This document shows, piece after piece, positions 58,622-64,000 of a DNA stretch of 64,000 nt. The number at the start of each line of letters is the position of its first letter. Within the stretch, counting starts at the first letter, position 1. The notes under the pieces are model-generated. The model was not told the origin of the DNA, did not search any database, and was given only the letters and a program-made list of their open reading frames with translations. This DNA is from Clostridiales bacterium. Its GTDB lineage: Bacteria; Acidobacteriota; Aminicenantia; Aminicenantales; UBA8522. Made by a program: the position numbers and the translations under genes. Where the stretch lies: NCBI GenBank assembly GCA_029907205.1, contig JARYMI010000011.1:17483-81482 (forward strand). The letters run 5' to 3'.

Positions 58622-58671
58622 TAGAAATAGCATTACAAGCAAAAGAAATTTAAATAAATATCGAAAAATAA

Positions 58672-58700
58672 TTGACAAAACTATACTCATATTTTATACT
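58672..58700 (+). promoter_or_regulatory. dnaK: Near-consensus promoter of the dnaK operon
   Basis: Perfect TTGACA (58672-58677) and TATACT (58695-58700) are separated by 17 bp. No CIRCE (TTAGCACTC-N9-GAGTGCTAA) or HAIR-type (CTTGAGT-N7-ACTCAAG) element was seen in 58622-58727. Confidence 0.75.
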
Positions 58701-58727
58701 ATAAACTAACTAAATGAGGAGGCTTAC

Positions 58728-60656
58728 ATGGCTAAAATAATAGGTATCGACCTCGGAACAACTAATTCTGTTGTCGCCATTATGGAAGGCGACAAAGTGA
58801 CTGTCATCCCTAACGAAGAGGGAGGAAGGACAACACCCTCGGTTGTTGCATTTACCGCCAAAGGCGAGAGGCTGGTCGGGCAGGTTGCCAAAAGACAAAG
58901 GGTGACCAACCCTGAAAACACGATCTACTCTATAAAAAGATTCATGGGGCGCCGGCATGAAGAGGTTGGCCAGGAAATCAAACAAGTGCCGTTCAAGGTC
59001 ACTCAGGCGCCTAACGGGGACGTGAGGGTCGAAGCTTTGGGAAAGCAGTACGCTCCGCCGGAGATTTCGGCGATGATCCTGCAAAAGCTGAAAAAGGCGG
59101 CAGAAGACTATCTGGGTCACCAGGTCGAGAAAGCTGTGATCACTGTCCCGGCTTATTTTAATGACAGCCAGCGAAAAGCTACCAAGGACGCCGGCCGTAT
59201 CGCCGGTCTTGATGTCGTCAGGATTATTAACGAGCCGACAGCAGCAGCTCTTGCTTACGGCATGGATAAAAAGAAGGACCAGACCATCGCGGTTTTCGAT
59301 TTTGGCGGCGGAACGTTTGATATTTCCATCCTGGAGGTCGGCGAGGGAATCGTTGAAGTCAAGTCCACAAACGGCGACACTCACCTCGGCGGCGATGACA
59401 TCGACCAGAGGGTTCAGGACTGGATTGTGGCAGAGTTTAAAAAAGAATCTGGAATCGACTTAACCAAGGACAGGATGGCCCTCCAAAGGCTTAAAGAAGC
59501 AGCAGAAAAGGCCAAGGTCGAGCTCTCCACCACCATGGAAACAGAGATCAACCTTCCGTTTATTACAGCCGATGCGTCCGGACCAAAACATCTGTTGATG
59601 AAACTCACTCGGGCCAAGCTGGAGCTGCTTGTCGAGGACATCGTCCAGAGGTCGATGGGGCCCTGCAAACAGGCTCTGGCAGATGCCAATCTTAAGCCGG
59701 AGGACATTGACGAAGTCATCCTGGTTGGCGGCCAGACCCGCATGCCCCGGATCCAGCAACTGGTTAAAGATTTGTTCGGAAAAGAACCGCACAAGGGAGT
59801 CAACCCCGATGAGGTTGTGGCCGTGGGCGCTGCTGTCCAAGGGGCCGTGCTGGCCGGAGACGTCAAGGATGTGTTGCTCTTAGACGTCACGCCTTTGACC
59901 CTGGGCATTGAGACCCTGGGAGGCGTTTTCACCAAGATGATTCTCAGGAATACGACCATCCCCACCAAAAAGACCGAAATTTTCTCGACTGCCTCGGACA
60001 ACCAGCCCAGTGTCGAGATCCATGTTTTGCAGGGAGAAAGAGAGCTCGCCGCTTATAACCGGACGTTGGGACGATTCCACCTTGACGGGATTCCACCGGC
60101 ACCGCGGGGCATTCCCAAAATCGAGGTCACGTTCGATATCGATGCCAACGGCATTCTCCACGTCTCAGCGAAAGATATGGGCACCGGCAAACAGCAGGCC
60201 ATCACTATCACAGGGCACAGCGGGCTTGACGAAAAGGAAATCCAGAAAATGGTCAGCGATGCTGAGGCCCATGCCGATGAGGACAAACGCAGAAGAGAGG
60301 TCGTCGAAGCCAAGAACCAAGCTGACCAGCTGGTCTACAGCCTGGAAAAACTGCTCCAGGAAAACAAAGAAAAGATCCCCGAGCAGGAAGCCGGCCGCAT
60401 CCGGTCAGAGATTGAAAAAACCAAACGGGCGATGGAGAGCGATGACCTCAACCAAATCAGAAGCGCGATAGAGTCTCTCTCTCGGGCCTCTCACAAGCTG
60501 ACCGAGATGATGTACCAACAGGCTGGACAACAGCAAGCCTCAGCGGGGCATCAGACATATCAACAGGAAGAGCAAGGTTCGGGTGAAAAATCCGCAGGCA
60601 AAGCCAGAGAAGATGAAGTCATCGACGCAGAAGTGGTCGATGAGGACAAAAAATAA
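58728..60656 (+). CDS. dnaK: Chaperone DnaK (Hsp70)
   Basis: The ATG follows GAGGAGG. The 642-residue chaperone has the ATPase signatures [26 protein letters not shown] and [17 protein letters not shown], the interdomain linker [16 protein letters not shown], and a C-terminal lid ending in acidic EVVDEDKK. All features are normal. It uses ATP to hold unfolded peptides, with DnaJ stimulating hydrolysis. grpE is not in this cluster, although it usually is near dnaK. It is the first gene of dnaK-dnaJ-hspR-like-sigma-ATPase. Confidence 0.97.
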   Translation: MAKIIGIDLGTTNSVVAIMEGDKVTVIPNEEGGRTTPSVVAFTAKGERLVGQVAKRQRVTNPENTIYSIKRFMGRRHEEVGQEIKQVPFKVTQAPNGDVRVEALGKQYAPPEISAMILQKLKKAAEDYLGHQVEKAVITVPAYFNDSQRKATKDAGRIAGLDVVRIINEPTAAALAYGMDKKKDQTIAVFDFGGGTFDISILEVGEGIVEVKSTNGDTHLGGDDIDQRVQDWIVAEFKKESGIDLTKDRMALQRLKEAAEKAKVELSTTMETEINLPFITADASGPKHLLMKLTRAKLELLVEDIVQRSMGPCKQALADANLKPEDIDEVILVGGQTRMPRIQQLVKDLFGKEPHKGVNPDEVVAVGAAVQGAVLAGDVKDVLLLDVTPLTLGIETLGGVFTKMILRNTTIPTKKTEIFSTASDNQPSVEIHVLQGERELAAYNRTLGRFHLDGIPPAPRGIPKIEVTFDIDANGILHVSAKDMGTGKQQAITITGHSGLDEKEIQKMVSDAEAHADEDKRRREVVEAKNQADQLVYSLEKLLQENKEKIPEQEAGRIRSEIEKTKRAMESDDLNQIRSAIESLSRASHKLTEMMYQQAGQQQASAGHQTYQQEEQGSGEKSAGKAREDEVIDAEVVDEDKK

Positions 60657-60683
60657 AGCTTCGAAGGTGAAGCTGAGTGAAGG

Positions 60684-61787
60684 ATGGAAAAAGACTATTA
60701 TCGAACCCTGGGAGTAGAGAGAAAAGCTTCGGCGGCAGAGATCAAGAAAGCCTACCGTAAGCTGGCCAGGAAATACCACCCGGACTTGAACCCGGGAGAT
60801 AAGGCCGCTGAGGCCAGGTTCAAAGAAATTCAAGAAGCCTACGCGGTCCTGAGTGACTCGAAAAAAAGGAGTCAGTACGACCAGTTCGGGTTTGTCGGCG
60901 AGGGAGCACCCGGGGGAGGCGGGCGTCCCTACAGCTCGGGTTTTGAGGGCTTTGACTTTTCAGGCTACGGAACCTCTTCGTTTTCAGATTTCTTTGAAAG
61001 CCTGTTCGGCGGTGCCACGCGGGCAGCCAGGGTTGAGCCGGAGAAAGGAGAAGACCTGCATTATTCCATGAGAATCGGGTTTGAAGACGCCATCACCGGC
61101 CTTCAGACGCGCATCCAGCTTTCGCGTATGGTCGCATGCACCCAATGTCAGGGCCGCGGTTTTAGATCATCTTCCGGACAGCGAGCCTGTCCATCATGCG
61201 GAGGAACCGGCCGTGCTCAGGTTCAGCGAGGGTTCATGAGGTTTTCGACGGACTGTCCGGCCTGCCAGGGCCGGGGCGGTGTTCAAGGCGAAGAATGTCC
61301 GGTTTGCCACGGCCAAGGACTGGTCCAGAAAACAGAATTCATCAATGTGAAGATACCGGCCGGAGTGGACACCGGTTCGAAAGTTCGCGTGCCCGGAAAA
61401 GGGAACGTCGGCCGGAACGGAGGTCCGGCTAGCGACCTGTTCATCTCGATAGACGTCAGCCCGCATCCTATCTTCCGGAGGGAGGGTCCGAACATCTATC
61501 TCAAGCTGCCGATCACTGTGCCGGAGGCAACCCTGGGAGCAAAGATCGATGTTCCGACTCTTTACGGCGAGAGAATGATCAAGATTCCGCCCGGCACCAA
61601 GTCCGGCCAGAAATTCAGGTTAAAGGAAATGGGGGCTCCTGTTCCTGGCCGCCGGGCCAGGGGCGACCAGTTCGTCGAGGTGTTGATCGTTCCTCCTCCT
61701 TTTGATGACCAGAAGGTCAGAGAGTTGATGAAGGAGCTGGAGCGTATTTCGGGCGAGAATCCGAGAAAGAAAATGGATATCCACTGA
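60684..61787 (+). CDS. dnaJ: Chaperone DnaJ (Hsp40)
   Basis: The 367-residue type I DnaJ has the J-domain with HPD (KYHPDLNPG), a Gly/Phe-rich stretch, four CxxCxGxG zinc repeats ([32 protein letters not shown]) and the C-terminal substrate domain. It delivers substrates to DnaK and stimulates its ATPase. It follows dnaK by 27 bp. The N-terminal J-domain and Gly/Phe region are of normal length. Confidence 0.96.
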   Translation: MEKDYYRTLGVERKASAAEIKKAYRKLARKYHPDLNPGDKAAEARFKEIQEAYAVLSDSKKRSQYDQFGFVGEGAPGGGGRPYSSGFEGFDFSGYGTSSFSDFFESLFGGATRAARVEPEKGEDLHYSMRIGFEDAITGLQTRIQLSRMVACTQCQGRGFRSSSGQRACPSCGGTGRAQVQRGFMRFSTDCPACQGRGGVQGEECPVCHGQGLVQKTEFINVKIPAGVDTGSKVRVPGKGNVGRNGGPASDLFISIDVSPHPIFRREGPNIYLKLPITVPEATLGAKIDVPTLYGERMIKIPPGTKSGQKFRLKEMGAPVPGRRARGDQFVEVLIVPPPFDDQKVRELMKELERISGENPRKKMDIH

Positions 61788-61789
61788 CC

Positions 61790-62200
61790 ATGAGAAGAAA
61801 AAAACAGGAAAGAAAGGCGACAAAGACGTATTATCATATAAGCAGCGTGTCCCAGATGTATAACCTCCATCCCCAGACGCTCCGCCTTTACGAACGGGAA
61901 GGGCTGCTTAAGCCCTCACGCAGCGAGGGAAACACGCGGCTCTACACCGATGAAGACATCAAACAGTTGGAGCTGATTCTTAACCTCATCCGTGACCTCG
62001 GAGTGAACCTGGCCGGAGTCGAGGTCATCCTCAACATGCGCCAGAAAATGCAACAGATGGAAGCTGAAGTGAACGAGCTCCTCGAGTACATCAAGCGGGA
62101 ATTTTTCAGGGGAAAGGAAGGGGAATTTGAGGCCAAAAAGTGGGGGCTGGTCCAGGTCAGCCAGACGAAAATCGTCAAGCGGGAAGAATCTAAGGGCTGA
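61790..62200 (+). CDS. MerR-family regulator, HspR-like
   Basis: The 136-residue protein has a MerR-type winged-helix start (YYHISSVSQMYNLHPQTLRLYEREGLLKPSRSEGNTRLY) read in blocks YHISSVSQMYN, LHPQTLRLYEREGLL and GNTRLY, followed by a helical dimerisation part (residues about 65-110). HspR in actinobacteria, a repressor of the dnaK operon, has this pattern and the same place after dnaJ. It could therefore auto-regulate this operon, but no HAIR operator was found upstream of dnaK. An alternative is a MerR regulator of another target. Confidence 0.85.
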   Translation: MRRKKQERKATKTYYHISSVSQMYNLHPQTLRLYEREGLLKPSRSEGNTRLYTDEDIKQLELILNLIRDLGVNLAGVEVILNMRQKMQQMEAEVNELLEYIKREFFRGKEGEFEAKKWGLVQVSQTKIVKREESKG

Positions 62201-62203
62201 GGA

Positions 62204-63046
62204 ATGAACTACGAGGACTTCCTCGATTCGAAGAATCTCAAGCTTTACATGAACCAGATTGCCAGGTTTCCCGTGTACACGGAGGAAGAGGAAAAAGAGC
62301 TGGGCCGGAAGATCCAGCAAGGAGATAAAGTCGCCATCGAGAGATTAATCGAAGCCAACCTTCGGTTCGTCGTATCTTATGTCAGGAAGTACCGGGGAAT
62401 GGGGTTAAGCATGCTTGACCTAATCAATGAAGGCAACCTCGGGCTGATTGAAGCCGCGAAAAGATACGACCACCGCCGAAACGTCAGGTTTATTTCTTAT
62501 GCGGTCTGGTGGATCAGACAAGCTGTTGTCCACGCCCTCACTCACTCAGCTCGAATGTGCAACCTTCCCCAGAAGCTTTCTGACCAGATTTCCCAGATGA
62601 AAAAGAAAGTGGCTCAGCTAAAAACCGATCTGGGTCGGGAGCCGACGAGAGAGGAAGTCGCCCGGAGCATGGGCATCAGCGAGGAGGACGTGGAAGACCT
62701 GGAAGTCCTTGCCGAGAGGGATGTGTCTCTGAGCGACAAGCTGGCATCAAGCGAGCTCGAGGTGGAGGGCAAAATCGAGGACAGGGCCTCTCCGCCTGTT
62801 GAATACCAGATTGTCAAGGCCTCTATTGAGCAGCAGATCCGCGATCTCCTGGGAGAGCTGGATGAAAAGGAGGCTCTTGTGCTAAAATTAAGATTCGGGC
62901 TGGATGACGACCAGCCGCAAACGCTTCAGGAGATCGGAGACAAACTGAACCTGACCAGGGAAAGAATCCGGCAGATCGAGCAGAAGGCCATGAGGAAGCT
63001 GTCGAGGTCTCACCAGCTCCAGCAATTGAGAGGTTATTTGAACTGA
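62204..63046 (+). CDS. RNA polymerase sigma-70 family factor, RpoD-like without region 1.1
   Basis: The 280-residue factor has region 1.2 (LKLYMNQIARFPVYT), region 2 with SYAVWWIRQAV and LDLINEGNLGLIEAAKRYDHRRNVRF, region 3, and region 4.2 (LQEIGDKLNLTRERIRQIEQKAMRKL). It lacks the acidic region 1.1 and long spacer of primary sigma factors, so it is a group 2 (SigB/RpoS/HrdB-like alternative) type. It lies three bases after the HspR-like gene and overlaps the ATPase by one base. Location in a dnaK operon suggests a stress-linked role. Confidence 0.93.
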   Translation: MNYEDFLDSKNLKLYMNQIARFPVYTEEEEKELGRKIQQGDKVAIERLIEANLRFVVSYVRKYRGMGLSMLDLINEGNLGLIEAAKRYDHRRNVRFISYAVWWIRQAVVHALTHSARMCNLPQKLSDQISQMKKKVAQLKTDLGREPTREEVARSMGISEEDVEDLEVLAERDVSLSDKLASSELEVEGKIEDRASPPVEYQIVKASIEQQIRDLLGELDEKEALVLKLRFGLDDDQPQTLQEIGDKLNLTRERIRQIEQKAMRKLSRSHQLQQLRGYLN

Positions 63047-63789
63047 TGGCTGAAAAGGTGTGCCCTGAGTGCGAGGGGACGGGATGGGTGCTGGTTGATG
63101 CGGATGGCCGGCACGTGGCCCGGAGGTGCGCCTGTTTTCACGAGCGCCGGATCCAGACGCTTTGGGAGCAGGCCCGAATACCGAGACGATACCAGAACTG
63201 CTCGCTGCAGAATTTCGAGGTCCACAATGACTCTCACCGGGACGCCCTGAAAATCTCAAGACAGTTCGTCAAGAACTACCCCGCCCAGGAAGTCGGCTTG
63301 CTTTTCATCGGGCCTTGCGGAGTGGGCAAAACGCACTTAGCCGTGGCCATCATCAGGGAGCTCATCGAGAAGAAAAATGCGCCCTGCTCGTTTTATGATT
63401 TCCGAGAGCTCATCCGCGACATCCAGAGCACGTTCACGCCGGACTCGAATTTAACCGAGTCAGAGGTTCTGGCGCCTGTCTTCGAGCATGAGGTGCTTGT
63501 CCTTGATGAGCTGGGAGCGAAGCGCACGACCGCCTGGGTCGAGGAGACGGTTTTTTACATTATCAACCAGCGTTATAACCAGAAGAAGCTGACCATTTTC
63601 ACCTCGAACTATCTCGACACCGAAGAAGAGGAAGATACGCGGGATTCCTTCTATAAGAAAGGCGGCGACACGCTCGTCGATCGAATTGGCGTGCGGCTCC
63701 GGTCGAGGCTCTACGAGATGTGCAAGATCGTCGAGATGTGGGGAGACGACTACCGCAAGATTGCCAAGCAGGCCGGCTACCGCTTTTAG
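63046..63789 (+). CDS. DnaC/IstB-like AAA+ ATPase with N-terminal zinc-binding motif
   Basis: The 247-residue protein has Cys6, Cys9, Cys28 and Cys30 near the N-terminus, a likely zinc site, then an AAA+ core with Walker A GPCGVGKTH (Lys95) and Walker B VLVLDELGA, and a helical end. This matches DnaC/DnaI-type helicase loaders and the IstB ATPases of transposons. No transposase is nearby, and co-location with the sigma gene (one-base overlap) argues against an IS element. A role in loading a helicase or in stress replication control is conceivable but not proven. Confidence 0.82.
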   Translation: MAEKVCPECEGTGWVLVDADGRHVARRCACFHERRIQTLWEQARIPRRYQNCSLQNFEVHNDSHRDALKISRQFVKNYPAQEVGLLFIGPCGVGKTHLAVAIIRELIEKKNAPCSFYDFRELIRDIQSTFTPDSNLTESEVLAPVFEHEVLVLDELGAKRTTAWVEETVFYIINQRYNQKKLTIFTSNYLDTEEEEDTRDSFYKKGGDTLVDRIGVRLRSRLYEMCKIVEMWGDDYRKIAKQAGYRF

Positions 63790-63803
63790 GGAATTCGCCG
63801 ACA

Positions 63804-63832
63804 TTGAAATACTCCACCATTCATGCTAAATT
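63804..63832 (+). promoter_or_regulatory. Putative promoter of tRNA-Asn
   Basis: TTGAAA (63804-63809) and TAAATT (63827-63832) are separated by 17 bp, ending 12 bp before the tRNA. Confidence 0.5.
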
Positions 63833-63844
63833 ATGAGCGCCTGC

Positions 63845-63920
63845 TCCTCGGTAGCTCAATCGGCAGAGCGGGTGGCTGTTAACCACTAGGTTCCAGGTTC
63901 GAGTCCTGGCCGAGGAGCCA
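63845..63920 (+). tRNA. tRNA-Asn (anticodon GTT)
   Basis: The cloverleaf is complete. The acceptor stem TCCTCGG/CCGAGGA pairs 63845-63851 with 63910-63916, and the D-arm is GCTC/GAGC. The anticodon loop CTGTTAA carries anticodon GTT at 63878-63880, on a stem GGTGG/CCACT with one G-T pair. The T-arm is CCAGG-TTCGAGT-CCTGG. The CCA end is encoded. It is followed by 80 bp in which I see no other feature. Confidence 0.95.
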
Positions 63921-64000
63921 CTTTGACTGATTTTCGACAGTTGGCGAGACGTTTTCAAAATCCGCTCTAATAGAATCAACAACTTACATCCGAAAACCGC

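Noticed and set aside
63046..63789. Transposon ATPase (IstB) interpretation
   Set aside because: No transposase or terminal repeats are nearby and the gene is packed into the dnaK-sigma operon.
1..64000. CRISPR arrays, prophage, insertion sequences or defence systems
   Set aside because: No regularly spaced direct repeats, integrase, transposase or recognised defence genes were found.

Overview
The window is a stretch of bacterial chromosome made almost entirely of closely packed housekeeping genes, with 61 protein genes and one tRNA supported. The organism is a rod-shaped diderm (Gram-negative-type) bacterium: it has an mreBCD-mrdA-rodA elongation cluster, a BamD lipoprotein, a TonB-dependent-type receptor, several proteins that look like outer-membrane beta-barrels and many lipoprotein or Sec signals. 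The receptor with an N-terminal carboxypeptidase-regulatory-like domain, the PASTA-rpe pair, the tandem DUF507 genes, the K+-dependent membrane pyrophosphatase and the HdrD-like membrane Fe-S protein together resemble Acidobacteriota or Aminicenantota. That placement is inference from gene content, not a measured phylogeny.

Layout. 1-5 kb: M23 peptidase, def-fmt, and an OPT-family transporter divergent from mreB. 4.7-12.6 kb: mreB-mreC-mreD-mrdA-rodA followed by a radical SAM/DUF2344 fusion. 12.7-19.3 kb: mostly single genes (acyl-CoA dehydrogenase, orphan ExbD, TIGR04076-like protein, ACT-domain protein divergent from a glutamine amidotransferase, a PKD-type secreted protein, rfbD, two DUF507 genes). 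19.5-25.0 kb (minus): nusA-infB-DUF503-rbfA-nrnA-truB, a transcription/translation operon without rimP. 25.6-27.6 kb: hppA. 28.2-37.0 kb (minus): PASTA-rpe-epimerase-bamD-barrel-S8 protease-recN-C_GCAxxG_C_C-miaB, tightly packed. 37.1-43.9 kb: aldolase, then the minus-strand set receptor-barrel-HdrD-like quinone oxidoreductase. 44-53.8 kb: lpdA, then nuoABCDEFGHI with a metallo-beta-lactamase-fold gene where nuoJ-N would be expected. 53.9-58.6 kb: malic enzyme, a helical lipoprotein, two L,D-transpeptidases and a related protein lacking the active site. 58.7-63.9 kb: dnaK-dnaJ-hspR-like-sigma70-AAA+ ATPase and tRNA-Asn.

Functionally the window covers cell-wall elongation and remodelling, translation initiation and ribosome maturation, and an energy set (complex I input and membrane-arm subunits, lipoamide dehydrogenase, malic enzyme, acyl-CoA dehydrogenase, a probable ETF:quinone oxidoreductase, ion-pumping pyrophosphatase). 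These fit fatty-acid or amino-acid oxidation coupled to a quinone pool.

Many intergenic regions carry a readable sigma70-type promoter (TTGNNN, 16-18 bp spacer, TATAAT-like). The least explained parts are a folded-looking 210-bp stretch upstream of nusA, a two-copy noncoding repeat near 16.0 and 19.4 kb, a palindrome centred between the divergent ACT and amidotransferase promoters, a 265-nt leader before the helical lipoprotein, and the unusual partnerships in the receptor/barrel/Fe-S and dnaK/sigma operons. I see no CRISPR array, insertion sequence, prophage or defence locus.
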